Positions 1-7,913 of a stretch of DNA of 64,000 nt are shown here, piece after piece (positions within the stretch are counted from its first letter, which is position 1; each line of letters starts with the position of its first letter). The translations under genes were made by a program, and so were the position numbers. This stretch comes from Nocardia cyriacigeorgica. Lineage in GTDB: Bacteria > Actinomycetota > Actinomycetes > Mycobacteriales > Mycobacteriaceae. The stretch lies in the NCBI RefSeq assembly GCF_029868385.1, contig NZ_JARWNX010000026.1, positions 62,001-126,000 on the forward strand, read 5' to 3'. The notes beneath the pieces were generated by a model, which was not told the DNA's origin, did no database searches, and saw nothing but the letters and a program-made list of their open reading frames with translations.

Positions 1-36
1 GCCAACTTCGGCCCGCGAAGCTCTAACCTGGCATTC

Positions 37-1323
37 ATGGCAGCTACCAGGGTGTACGTCGCCAGGCTTGCGGGCCTGGCGGTGCTGGGACCGGACGGCG
101 AGTCTATCGGCCGCATCCGCGATGTGGTCGTGGCAGTCCGTTACGACCGCCAGCAACCCCGGGTGCACGGCCTTGTCATCGAATTGCCGACCCGGCGCCG
201 GATCTTCGTGCCGATGCTGCGGGTGACCTCGATCGAACCGGGCAATGTCACGCTCAATACCGGCACCGTCAGCCTGCGCCGCTTCGCTCAGCGGCCCGGC
301 GAACTGCTGGCCTTGGCGCAGATCGTGGATTCGGCGGTCCGGGTGCAGGATCCCGATCTGCCCGATCTGGACGGGGTGGACGTGTTCGTGGTCGATCTCG
401 GGTTGGAACAGACCAGGACGCGGGATTGGCGGGTCTCGCGGGTCGCGGTGCGCGGGCATCGGCGGCTCGGGCGCAGACGCACGGTGCACGTGGTGGATTG
501 GGTGCACGTCAGCGGGCTGACGCCGTACGAGATCGGCAGGCCCGGCCAGGAGGTCACCACGCTGCTGGAGCAGTTCGAGGGCCTGCGCGCGGCCGATGTC
601 GCGCATCTGCTGCGCGAGCTGCCGGAGAAGCGGCGCATCGAGGTCGCGGTGGCGCTCGACGACGAACGCCTCGCCGATGTCGTCCAGGAGCTGCCCGATG
701 ACGATCAGGTCGATCTGCTCGGCCATCTCGAGGTCCGCCGGGCCGCCGATGTGCTGGAGGCGATGGATCCCGACGACGCCGCCGATCTGCTGGGCGAACT
801 GCCCGCCAACGAAGCCGAATCGCTGCTGGCGCTGATGGACCCCGAGGAATCCGAACCGGTGCGCCGCCTGCTCGAACACTCCCCCGACACCGCGGGCGGC
901 CTGATGACCCCGCGTCCGGTGGTGCTGACCCCGGCGACGACGGTGGCCGAAGCATTGGCCCGGGTCCGCAACCCCGACCTCACCCCGGCGTTGGCGTCGA
1001 TGGTGTTCGTGGTCCGGCCGCCGACGGCCACCCCGACCGGCCGCTACCTCGGCTGTGTTCATTTGCAGCAGCTGCTGCGCGAACCGCCAGCGCACCTGGT
1101 CGGCGGACTGCTCGACGCCGATCTGTCGACGCTGCGGCCGGAGGCGCCGCTGACCACCGTCACCCGCTACTTCGCCACCTACAACCTGGTCTGCGGGCCG
1201 GTGGTGGACGAGGAGAATCATCTGCTCGGCGCGGTCAGCGTCGACGACGTCCTCGATCATCTGCTGCCGGAGGACTGGCGCGAGGACGAGGAGTTACACG
1301 AAGGGGTGCACGGCCGTGACTGA
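37..1323 (+). CDS. PRC-barrel / MgtE N-domain / CBS-domain protein
   Basis: The 428-residue protein starts with a PRC-barrel-like segment (about residues 8-70). A region rich in Leu-Asp-Asp repeats follows at about 185-290, typical of the MgtE intracellular N-domain. The C-terminus (about 290-415) is a CBS pair, with TAGGLMTPRPVVLTP opening the first CBS and a VDDVLDHLLPEDWR ending. The MgtE membrane channel domain is absent, so this is a cytosolic regulatory or Mg2+/nucleotide-sensing relative and not a transporter. It matches the layout of M. tuberculosis Rv1232c. The next gene starts 8 nt before this one ends, so the two are probably co-translated, and the neighbour is a membrane protein that could be its partner (inference). 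Confidence 0.85.
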   Translation: MAATRVYVARLAGLAVLGPDGESIGRIRDVVVAVRYDRQQPRVHGLVIELPTRRRIFVPMLRVTSIEPGNVTLNTGTVSLRRFAQRPGELLALAQIVDSAVRVQDPDLPDLDGVDVFVVDLGLEQTRTRDWRVSRVAVRGHRRLGRRRTVHVVDWVHVSGLTPYEIGRPGQEVTTLLEQFEGLRAADVAHLLRELPEKRRIEVAVALDDERLADVVQELPDDDQVDLLGHLEVRRAADVLEAMDPDDAADLLGELPANEAESLLALMDPEESEPVRRLLEHSPDTAGGLMTPRPVVLTPATTVAEALARVRNPDLTPALASMVFVVRPPTATPTGRYLGCVHLQQLLREPPAHLVGGLLDADLSTLRPEAPLTTVTRYFATYNLVCGPVVDEENHLLGAVSVDDVLDHLLPEDWREDEELHEGVHGRD

Positions 1324-1927
1324 CAAGAATCCGGCGGGGCGGGCGATAAGCACGGCCAGGCAGCGGCTCGAGACACCGGTCGGCTCCCGGTTCCGGTTCG
1401 ATTGGGATGCCGAGGCACTGGCCCGCAGCAGCGAGCGGGTCGCGCGGTTCCTCGGCACCGGTCGCTACCTCGCCATCCAGACCGTGATCGTCATCGTCTG
1501 GATCCTGCTCAATGTCTTCGTCATCGCGCTGCGCTGGGATCCGTACCCGTTCATCCTGCTGAACTTGGCCTTCTCCACCCAGGCCGCCTACGCCGCCCCA
1601 CTGATCCTGCTAGCGCAGAACCGGCAGGACAACCGCGACCGCGTATCGCTGGAGGAAGACCGGATACGGGCCGCGCAGACCAAGGCCGATACCGAATTCC
1701 TGGCTCGCGAGTTGGCCGCGCTGCGCATCGCGGTCGGCGAGGTCGCGACACGTGACTACGTGCGCCGCGAGCTCGAGGAAATGCGCGAGGTGCTCGACCG
1801 GCTCGCCGAGGCCACGCTGCCGGAGCACGAGCCTCGCCCAGACAAGGCCGGAAAGGCGACACGCAAGAAAAGCTCCGGTAGAAAGCAGGGCCAAGCCCCG
1901 GTTTCACCACCCGTCTCCGATGATTGA
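1316..1927 (+). CDS. DUF1003 family membrane protein
   Basis: This 203-residue protein has two closely spaced hydrophobic helices (about residues 58-80 and 84-103). Between and after them lie the WDPYPFILLN and QAAYAAPLILLAQNRQ motifs of the DUF1003 family. A predicted coiled coil (about 105-165) and a Lys/Arg-rich tail follow. It starts with a GTG that overlaps the 3' end of the preceding CBS-domain gene by 8 nt. The same pair (Rv1232c-Rv1231c) is adjacent in mycobacteria. The family has no firmly established function; a structural role at the membrane is only inference. Confidence 0.85.
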   Translation: MTDKNPAGRAISTARQRLETPVGSRFRFDWDAEALARSSERVARFLGTGRYLAIQTVIVIVWILLNVFVIALRWDPYPFILLNLAFSTQAAYAAPLILLAQNRQDNRDRVSLEEDRIRAAQTKADTEFLARELAALRIAVGEVATRDYVRRELEEMREVLDRLAEATLPEHEPRPDKAGKATRKKSSGRKQGQAPVSPPVSDD

Positions 1928-1959
1928 CCGGAAATACACAACAGTCTTCTGACCGATGG

Positions 1960-1973
1960 GTAACCTGGATCAC
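1960..1973 (+). promoter_or_regulatory. GTAAC/ATCAC direct repeat upstream of transglycosylase gene
   Basis: GTAAC at 1960-1964 and ATCAC at 1969-1973 form a loose direct repeat with 9-nt spacing, about 75 nt before the start codon at 2047. Related GTNAC-type repeats occur before the second transglycosylase (3409-3475) and before the secreted-protein gene at 55575. They resemble in outline the direct repeats reported for the cell-wall response regulator MtrA, but spacing varies and the assignment is tentative. Confidence 0.25.
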
Positions 1974-2046
1974 GTTGTCCAGAGCGAGCCGGGCCCGGAT
2001 GTCCGGGACGGTTGCTTCCCGCGACGTAGAGGATTGGTGCGGCCGA

Positions 2047-3390
2047 ATGCGAATACCTGCCCCGATAACCGTCTCGGCACTCGTCGTCGCCGGTTTGGTG
2101 GCTACCGGATCCGCCACCCACACCACCACCTCCACCACCCCGCCCGAAGCACCGGAAGCCCTGCTCGCGGCGTCCTCGCGCAGTACCGACACGGTCGGCG
2201 ACGATAAGGGCGCCAAGCTGTCCCAGACGATCGGCCTGCTACCCGTGGCGCCCGAGCCGCCACGCAAGCTGCGCGCGATGACTCCGCCCGCCGACGGCGT
2301 ACCGCCCTTCGGCGGCGCGGTCCCGCTACAGAACATCTCCCTACCCATCGGCGGCGGCACCCTCGGTATCCCCGAGGTCGTTCTCGCCGCCTACCGCAAT
2401 GCCGAACTGGCACTGGAATCGTCGATGCCCGGCTGCGGCGTGTCGTGGAATCTGCTCGCCGGAATCGGCCGGATCGAATCGGGCCATGCGGGCAATGGCC
2501 GTACCGATGCCGCGGGCACCTCGGTGACCCCGATCTTCGGCCCCGCACTCGACGGCACCCTGCCGGGCAACGAGATCATCCGAGCCACCGATGGCGGCTA
2601 TGTCCGCGCCATCGGTCCCATGCAATTCCTGCCCGGCACCTGGAACCTCTACAGCGCCGACGGCAACGGCGACGGAATCTCCGACCCGCACAACGTCTTC
2701 GACGCCACCCTCGCCGCCGGAAAATACCTGTGCTCGGGCGGGTTGAACCTGCGCGATCCAGCCCAGGAACTGCGCGCGGTGCTGCGCTACAACAACTCCA
2801 TGTCGTATGCGGCCAATGTGCTGAGCTGGTCGGCGGCCTACCGCACCGGCGGCACTCCGGCCCCGGTCACCATCTCCCCCGATCTGATCCCGCCGGGCAG
2901 TGCCCCGATCGAGATGGGCCCGGATATGACCGCCGTCGACACCACCACCGCCACGACCACCACCGAGACCCCGCCGCCCGGTACCGAAACCACGCCGCCC
3001 ACCACCACTCCGGGCGAACCGATGATCATCATCCCCGGCCTGCCGCCGATCCCGTGCGGCATCTTCTGCCCGCCACCACCGCCACCCGCGCCCGGTCAGG
3101 TGGTGCCCGCGCCGATGCCGAAGCCCGGCGCGCCCGCCGATCCGGCGCAACCGGGGCAGCCCGCCGATCCGGCGCAGCCCGGTCAGCCCGCACCGCAAGC
3201 GGACCAGGCACCCGGCGCCCCGGCCCAGCCCGCACCGGCCGATCCGAACGCACAGCCACCGGCCGAACCATCGAAGACTCCGGAGCCCGGTCCACCGCCC
3301 GCACCGGAACCCACCGCGACCCCGACACCGCAGCCCGCGGTGACGCTGCCGTTCGGCATCGTCGTCCCACTTCCCGCGCCCCCGCAGTGA
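2047..3390 (+). CDS. Secreted lytic transglycosylase-like protein with Pro-rich tail
   Basis: The chosen ATG gives a clean signal peptide (MRIPAPITVSALVVAGLVAT, then a Thr-rich stretch); the frame is open further upstream to 1924. The catalytic region (about residues 110-280) carries the lysozyme-like pattern GIGRIESGHAGNG, whose Glu is the expected acid. It is followed by AIGPMQFLPGTWNLYSADGNG and LRYNNSMSYAANVL, typical of MltB-like soluble transglycosylases. The last 160 residues are Pro/Ala/Thr-rich, probably a cell-wall-spanning or disordered region. It cuts peptidoglycan glycan strands outside the membrane. It corresponds to Rv1230c in position. The next gene is a paralog without the Pro-rich tail. 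Confidence 0.85.
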   Translation: MRIPAPITVSALVVAGLVATGSATHTTTSTTPPEAPEALLAASSRSTDTVGDDKGAKLSQTIGLLPVAPEPPRKLRAMTPPADGVPPFGGAVPLQNISLPIGGGTLGIPEVVLAAYRNAELALESSMPGCGVSWNLLAGIGRIESGHAGNGRTDAAGTSVTPIFGPALDGTLPGNEIIRATDGGYVRAIGPMQFLPGTWNLYSADGNGDGISDPHNVFDATLAAGKYLCSGGLNLRDPAQELRAVLRYNNSMSYAANVLSWSAAYRTGGTPAPVTISPDLIPPGSAPIEMGPDMTAVDTTTATTTTETPPPGTETTPPTTTPGEPMIIIPGLPPIPCGIFCPPPPPPAPGQVVPAPMPKPGAPADPAQPGQPADPAQPGQPAPQADQAPGAPAQPAPADPNAQPPAEPSKTPEPGPPPAPEPTATPTPQPAVTLPFGIVVPLPAPPQ

Positions 3391-3408
3391 TTTCAAACGG
3401 AAACCCAG

Positions 3409-3475
3409 ATCACGAAGCAGTAACAAAAAGGTCTCGGATGCTGTAGCCTTCGTTCGTAGGTCACGAAGGGCTCAC
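3409..3475 (+). promoter_or_regulatory. Paired TCAC/GTAAC direct repeats and small hairpin in transglycosylase leader
   Basis: Two direct repeats lie between the transglycosylase genes. ATCAC (3409-3413) and GTAAC (3420-3424) are spaced 11 nt, and GTCAC (3460-3464) and CTCAC (3471-3475) are also spaced 11 nt. Between them CCTTCG (3447-3452) can pair with CGAAGG (3464-3469). The 147-nt leader between the two genes suggests an independent promoter for the second gene. An MtrA-type cell-wall regulator is a candidate binder, unproven. I looked for the c-di-AMP (ydaO) riboswitch common before actinobacterial cell-wall hydrolases and could not find its conserved core. Confidence 0.3.
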
Positions 3476-3555
3476 GAGAGAGACAACGACTCGTAACAGA
3501 GTCGGCGCCTCCGCCGCGAGCTCGACTCCTTGAGTCGATGGAGGGTCACAGCACC

Positions 3556-4425
3556 GTGGGGCGTCACCGCAAACAACCGCCGCCTACCGTTCGGCGTAGC
3601 TCCGTACTCGCCTTGACCGGGCTCGTTCCCGCCGGACTCGTCGCCGTCAACACCGCATCGGCGGTCGGCACCGACCCCACCGCGGCGACGGTCGAAATGC
3701 ATCTGGCCGCCGACGAGGGCGAGCAGCACGACACCAGCTTCGCCGCGTCGGCGCAGACCGTCGTCGATCTCGAGAGCCTCACCAACGCGATGGCCAAACA
3801 GTCGCGCGCGGTTCCGCCGACGGTGAAAACCGTTGCCCTGCCCCAGGATCGGGTACCCGCCGATCTTCCGGCCGCGCAGATGGGCATCCCCGGCATCGCG
3901 CACGCCGCCTACGTCGCCGCCGAAGAGGCACTGGCCGTCGAGAACCCCACCTGCCATATGCCGTGGACGGTGCTCGCGGGCATCGGCCGGGTCGAATCGA
4001 CCCATATCTACAACGGCAAGGCCGACGCCGACGGCAACGCCCTCGACCCGGTCTACGGCCCGGTGCTCGACGGCAGCCTCGCGGGCAACAATGTCATCCA
4101 CGATTCCGACGGCGGCGGACTCGACGGACTGTCCGGCTACGACCGCGCGGTCGGCCCCATGCAGTTCCTGCCCGAAACCTGGACCCACTACGCCGCCGAC
4201 GGCAACGGCGACGGCATCGCCGACCCGCAGAACTATTACGACGCCACCCTGACCGCGGGCAAATACCTCTGCGACGGCGGTCTCGACATGCGCGATCTGG
4301 CCCAGCAGTCGCGCGCGATCCTGCGCTACAACAACTCGATGGCCTACGTCGCCAACGTCATGGCGTGGGCCAATTCCTACGGCACCGGGATCGCACCACA
4401 GCCCGCACAGCTGCCCCGTATCTGA
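3556..4425 (+). CDS. Secreted lytic transglycosylase-like protein (second paralog)
   Basis: I chose GTG 3556 because GGAGGG sits 10 nt upstream and the product begins with the GRHRK stretch common to actinobacterial secreted hydrolases; ATG 3538 in the same frame is the alternative. A hydrophobic signal segment (SSVLALTGLVPAGLVAVNTA) follows. The catalytic domain repeats the motifs of the preceding protein: GIGRVESTHIYNG with the presumed catalytic Glu, AVGPMQFLPETWTHYAADGNG, KYLCDGGLDMRD and LRYNNSMAYVANV. The product is 289 residues without a Pro-rich tail. Tandem duplication with later divergence is likely. It acts in the periplasm on peptidoglycan, probably in growth or division (inference). 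Confidence 0.85.
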   Translation: MGRHRKQPPPTVRRSSVLALTGLVPAGLVAVNTASAVGTDPTAATVEMHLAADEGEQHDTSFAASAQTVVDLESLTNAMAKQSRAVPPTVKTVALPQDRVPADLPAAQMGIPGIAHAAYVAAEEALAVENPTCHMPWTVLAGIGRVESTHIYNGKADADGNALDPVYGPVLDGSLAGNNVIHDSDGGGLDGLSGYDRAVGPMQFLPETWTHYAADGNGDGIADPQNYYDATLTAGKYLCDGGLDMRDLAQQSRAILRYNNSMAYVANVMAWANSYGTGIAPQPAQLPRI

Positions 4426-4444
4426 GACGCCTAAAATCGGCGCT

Positions 4445-5581
4445 ATGCCAGTGGTAACGGAAGCGGACGTGCGGGGCGCCCTCGCAAAGGTCGACGACCC
4501 GGAAATTCGCAAACCGATCACCGAACTGGGCATGGTGAAAAGCGTCGATATCGGCGCCGACAGCGATGTCCATATCGAGGTCTATCTGACGACGGCGGGC
4601 TGCCCGCTGCGCACCGAGATCACCCAGCGGGTCACCAAGGCCGTCGCCGATGTGCCCGGTGTCGGCGCGATCACCGTCGACCTGGACGTGATGAACGATG
4701 AGCAGCGCACCGAACTGCGCAAGCAGCTGCGCGGCGACTCCGCCGAACCGGTCATCCCCTTCGCCCAGCCCGGATCGCTGACCCGGGTGTACGCGGTGGC
4801 CTCCGGTAAGGGCGGGGTCGGAAAGTCCAGCGTCACGGTCAATCTCGCCGCCGCCCTCGCCGCGCGCGGGCTGTCGGTCGGTGTGCTCGACGCCGATATC
4901 TACGGCCATTCCATCCCGCGCATGCTCGGCACCGACGCCCGCCCCACCCAGGTCGAGCGGATGATCATGCCGCCGATCGCGCATGACGTGAAGATGATCT
5001 CCATCGCCCAGTTCACCCAGGGCAATACGCCGGTGGTGTGGCGCGGACCGATGCTGCACCGTGCGCTCCAGCAGTTCCTCGCCGACGTCTTCTGGGGCGA
5101 TCTGGACGTGCTGCTGCTCGATCTGCCGCCCGGCACCGGTGATGTCGCCATCTCCATCGCCCAGCTGATCCCGAACGCGGAGATCCTGGTGGTCACCACA
5201 CCGCAGCCCGCCGCCGCCGAGGTCGCCGAACGCGCCGGCGCCATCGCCTTGCAGACCAGGCAGCGGATCGCGGGTGTGGTGGAGAACATGTCCTGGCTCG
5301 ATCTACCCGACGGCACCCGCATGGACCTCTACGGTTCCGGCGGCGGCCAAGCGGTGGCCGATCGGCTCACCCGCGCGGTCGGCGCCGACGTGCCGCTGCT
5401 CGGTCAGATCCCGATCGAGCAGTCCCTGCGCGAAGCCGGTGACGAGGGCACCCCCATCGTGCTGCGCGATCCGGAGAATCCGGCCGCGGTCGCCTTGAGC
5501 GCGGTGGCCGACAAACTGGCGGTGCGCCGCCGTGGTCTGGCGGGCATGTCGCTCGGCATCGACACGACCCGGCATTTGTGA
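4445..5581 (+). CDS. mrp: Mrp/NBP35-type P-loop ATPase (Fe-S carrier ApbC family)
   Basis: The 378-residue protein has an N-terminal MIP18/DUF59 domain (about residues 5-85, TAGCPLRTEIT). A ParA-like P-loop ATPase follows, with the deviant Walker A GKGGVGKSS at residues 121-129, the DADIYGHSIPRMLG switch and DLPPGTGD. Members bind and transfer Fe-S clusters in the cytosol. The usual CxxC after VENMSW is missing here (VENMSWLDLPDGTRMDLYG), so cluster binding as in enterobacterial Mrp would need other ligands; this loss is, I believe, common in actinobacteria. Position matches Rv1229c, next to the transglycosylase/DUF1003 group. Confidence 0.92.
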   Translation: MPVVTEADVRGALAKVDDPEIRKPITELGMVKSVDIGADSDVHIEVYLTTAGCPLRTEITQRVTKAVADVPGVGAITVDLDVMNDEQRTELRKQLRGDSAEPVIPFAQPGSLTRVYAVASGKGGVGKSSVTVNLAAALAARGLSVGVLDADIYGHSIPRMLGTDARPTQVERMIMPPIAHDVKMISIAQFTQGNTPVVWRGPMLHRALQQFLADVFWGDLDVLLLDLPPGTGDVAISIAQLIPNAEILVVTTPQPAAAEVAERAGAIALQTRQRIAGVVENMSWLDLPDGTRMDLYGSGGGQAVADRLTRAVGADVPLLGQIPIEQSLREAGDEGTPIVLRDPENPAAVALSAVADKLAVRRRGLAGMSLGIDTTRHL

Positions 5582-5746
5582 ACTGGTTCCGGCGCGTCCA
5601 TCGATTCCGGCGGTGACGACTGATTTGGCGCCGACATGGGTAACTCGTCGGGGACGGGCCGACCCGACCACTCAGCGACCGCCGGCCGCCGACGCGGATG
5701 TCGCTGCGCCCGAGTCCGGCCGAAGAACGCGAAGAGGCGGAGGAGC

Positions 5747-6103
5747 ATGCTCACGCTGCTGTTGTACGTACTGATCGTCGGATTGGTCGCCGCGGTGTTG
5801 TTCTTGCTCGCGGGGGCGGTCTTCGGGCGCGCGGAGGAGCTGGGGCCGCTGCCGGAGGGCACCACGGCCACGGTGCTCCCGGTCGACGGGATCTCCGGCG
5901 CCGATGTGCGGTCGCTGCGTTTCCAGCAGGTGGTGCGCGGCTACAAGGCCGGTGAGGTCGACTGGGCACTGGCCCGACTCGCCGCGCGTATCGATGAACT
6001 CCAGGGCCAGCTGGCGCAGGCACGCGCCGAGGCGGCCGCCGGTGCCACGCGACCGGCCGCGTCCGGCCCGGTGCCACCTTCGGCGGGCCCCGATCCGCGA
6101 TGA
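5747..6103 (+). CDS. Small membrane-anchored DivIVA-domain protein
   Basis: ATG 5747 is preceded by GCGGAGGAG at 8-10 nt. The product (118 residues) opens with one transmembrane helix (LLLYVLIVGLVAAVLFLLAG). It continues with a DivIVA-like segment (VRSLRFQQVVRGYKAGEVDW, about residues 47-67) and a short coiled coil ending in an Ala/Pro-rich tail. DivIVA-type domains target curved membranes, so a polar or septal location is plausible. It corresponds to Rv1209 and overlaps the start of tag by 4 nt (ATGA). Its function is not established. Confidence 0.8.
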   Translation: MLTLLLYVLIVGLVAAVLFLLAGAVFGRAEELGPLPEGTTATVLPVDGISGADVRSLRFQQVVRGYKAGEVDWALARLAARIDELQGQLAQARAEAAAGATRPAASGPVPPSAGPDPR

Positions 6104-6663
6104 GCACCACCACCGAGCCGATCCGCTGCCCGTGGTCGCTGGAATCGCAGCTCTACCGCGACTATCACGACACCGAATGGGGCCGCCCGCTGCACGGCGA
6201 CGACGCCATGTTCGAGCGGCTGTGCCTCGAGGCGTTCCAATCCGGTCTGGCCTGGATCACGATCCTGCGCAAACGACCGGCGTTCCGCGCGGCCTTCGCC
6301 GGGTTCGTCATCGAGGACGTGGCCCGGTTCGACGACACCGACCGCGAACGCCTGCTCGCCGACACCGGCATCGTCCGCAACCGCGCCAAGATCGACGCGG
6401 CCATCGCCAACGCGAAGGTGGCCCGCGCACTCGACACCAGCCTCGACGAGCTGATCTGGTCGTTCGCCCCACCGCCGCGCCCGCGCCCGCGCACCCTCGC
6501 CGACGTCCCCGCCACCACACCCGAATCCATCGCTCTGGCAAAGGAATTGAAGCGGCGCGGATTCAAGTTCGTCGGACCGACCACCGCGTACGCGCTGATG
6601 CAGGCGACCGGTCTGGTCGATGATCATCTGGCCGATTGCTGGGTCGACGACGGCGCACCCTAG
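6100..6663 (+). CDS. tag: DNA-3-methyladenine glycosylase I
   Basis: This base-excision repair enzyme removes N3-methyladenine from alkylated DNA. The 187-residue protein shows the Tag family signature from its N-terminus (IRCPWS, DYHDTEWGRPLHGDD, SGLAWITILRKR). The zinc-snap ligands are in place: Cys10, His23, His176 and Cys180 (DDHLADCWV). Length matches the E. coli enzyme. The start codon overlaps the stop of the DivIVA-domain gene, an arrangement also seen as Rv1209-Rv1210 in mycobacteria. Confidence 0.94.
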   Translation: MSTTTEPIRCPWSLESQLYRDYHDTEWGRPLHGDDAMFERLCLEAFQSGLAWITILRKRPAFRAAFAGFVIEDVARFDDTDRERLLADTGIVRNRAKIDAAIANAKVARALDTSLDELIWSFAPPPRPRPRTLADVPATTPESIALAKELKRRGFKFVGPTTAYALMQATGLVDDHLADCWVDDGAP

Positions 6664-6861
6664 ACCGCGCACGGCCGCGGTGAAGACCGGGGCGCACCTA
6701 CCGAGCGGTCACATTTTCGAACTCAGGTATCCGTCCGCTCCAGCGATAAGGAAGAATGGACCGAGTGCAGCTCGCCACATGCCGGCGAGCTGCCCAGTTG
6801 GCGACAACTGGAGTTGCAAGCAAGTGCGCAGCACACCGCGCAGATCTGGAGGGAGCAGAGG

Positions 6862-7029
6862 ATGGCGGCCATGAAGCCCCGCACCGGGGACGGTCCCCTC
6901 GAGGCAACCAAAGAAGGGCGTGGGATCGTCATGCGGGTTCCACTCGAGGGTGGCGGGCGTCTGGTCGTTGAGCTCACGCCGGATGAAGCCGCAGCGCTCG
7001 GCGACGAACTGAAGAGTGTCACCAGCTAG
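6862..7029 (+). CDS. DUF3117 small protein
   Basis: This 55-residue product reads MAAMKPRTGDGPLEATKEGR and ends LTPDEAAALGDELKSVTS. It is nearly invariant across actinobacteria (Rv1211 in M. tuberculosis). An upstream GGAGGG (6849-6854) fits ATG 6862; the frame extends upstream to 6814, but the conserved family begins here. Its function is unknown. Extreme conservation at such a short length suggests an essential structural or binding role. The downstream methyltransferase frame begins at GTG 7016 inside its last codons. Confidence 0.9.
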   Translation: MAAMKPRTGDGPLEATKEGRGIVMRVPLEGGGRLVVELTPDEAAALGDELKSVTS

Positions 7030-7909
7030 TCACCCGTCTACGCACTCGGCACTGACGGCGGTGACGAGTGCGCTGGCCTGCCCGGAATGTCAGGCCGGAT
7101 TGTCCGCCTCGGATCGTTCGCTGCGCTGTGCCCGCGGGCACAGTTTCGATATCGCCAAACAGGGCTACATCACCCTGCTCACGGGTGCGTCGACCAAGAT
7201 GACCGGCGATACGGCGGCAATGCTCGACGCCAGAGCGGCGTTCCAGGGCGGCGGTCATTTCGTACCGATCGCCGACGCCGTCGTCGCGGCCGTCGCCGGG
7301 GACAGCTCGCCGGGCGTCCCCGGCCCGGCGGAGCCCGCGTCCGAGCTGATGCTCGAGATCGGCGCGGGCACCGGCTATTACCTGGGCCGGGTGCTCGACG
7401 CCCGGCCGCACGCCGACGGCATCGCGCTGGACGTGGCGAAAGCGGCCGGTCGGCGTGGCGCACGCGCCCATCCGCGGGCCGCCGCGGTGGTGGCCGATGC
7501 CTGGCGCGGACTCCCGCTGCGCGACAACACCGTCGATGCGGCGCTGTCGGTGTTCGCACCGCGCAATCCGGACGAGGTGGCCAGGGTGCTGAGCACGCGC
7601 GGCCGGTTCGTCGTCGTCACCCCGACCGGCCGTCATCTGGCCGAACTCATCGAACCCCTCGGCATGGTGAGCGTCGATCCGGACAAGCAGGAGCGACTCA
7701 CCGCCACCATGTCCCGGGCCTTCGAGCTGTGCACGCGCGGGACGGTCGAGTATCCGATGAAGCTGTCGCGCACCGATATCACGCAGGTCGTCGCCATGGG
7801 TCCGTCGGCGCATCACGCGAACGCCGCCGCGGCCGGGATCGCGGCGCTGCCGGACGTCACGGAGGTCACCGCCTCGGTGGTGGTGTCCACCTATCGCCCC
7901 ACCGCCTGA
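7016..7909 (+). CDS. rlmA: 23S rRNA (guanine-N1)-methyltransferase, RlmA/TlrB type
   Basis: Near the N-terminus is a zinc-finger of the CxxC...CxxxH form (CPECQAGLS, then LRCARGHSFDIAKQGYITLL), diagnostic of RlmA(I)/(II) enzymes that methylate G745/G748 in 23S rRNA helix 35. An SAM-binding Rossmann fold follows (LEIGAGTGYYLGRVLD, LSVFAPRNPDEVARVL). The product is 297 residues from GTG 7016; GTG 7061 is a shorter alternative and neither has a strong ribosome-binding site. The TlrB branch confers macrolide tolerance in producers; which base this enzyme modifies cannot be told from sequence. It ends 4 nt from the convergent glgM. Confidence 0.85.
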   Translation: MSPASHPSTHSALTAVTSALACPECQAGLSASDRSLRCARGHSFDIAKQGYITLLTGASTKMTGDTAAMLDARAAFQGGGHFVPIADAVVAAVAGDSSPGVPGPAEPASELMLEIGAGTGYYLGRVLDARPHADGIALDVAKAAGRRGARAHPRAAAVVADAWRGLPLRDNTVDAALSVFAPRNPDEVARVLSTRGRFVVVTPTGRHLAELIEPLGMVSVDPDKQERLTATMSRAFELCTRGTVEYPMKLSRTDITQVVAMGPSAHHANAAAAGIAALPDVTEVTASVVVSTYRPTA

Positions 7910-7913
7910 CCGG

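Noticed and set aside
3391..3555. Possible c-di-AMP (ydaO-type) riboswitch before the second transglycosylase
   Set aside because: The position is typical, but the conserved core segments of the motif could not be found; only a 6-bp hairpin and direct repeats are present.
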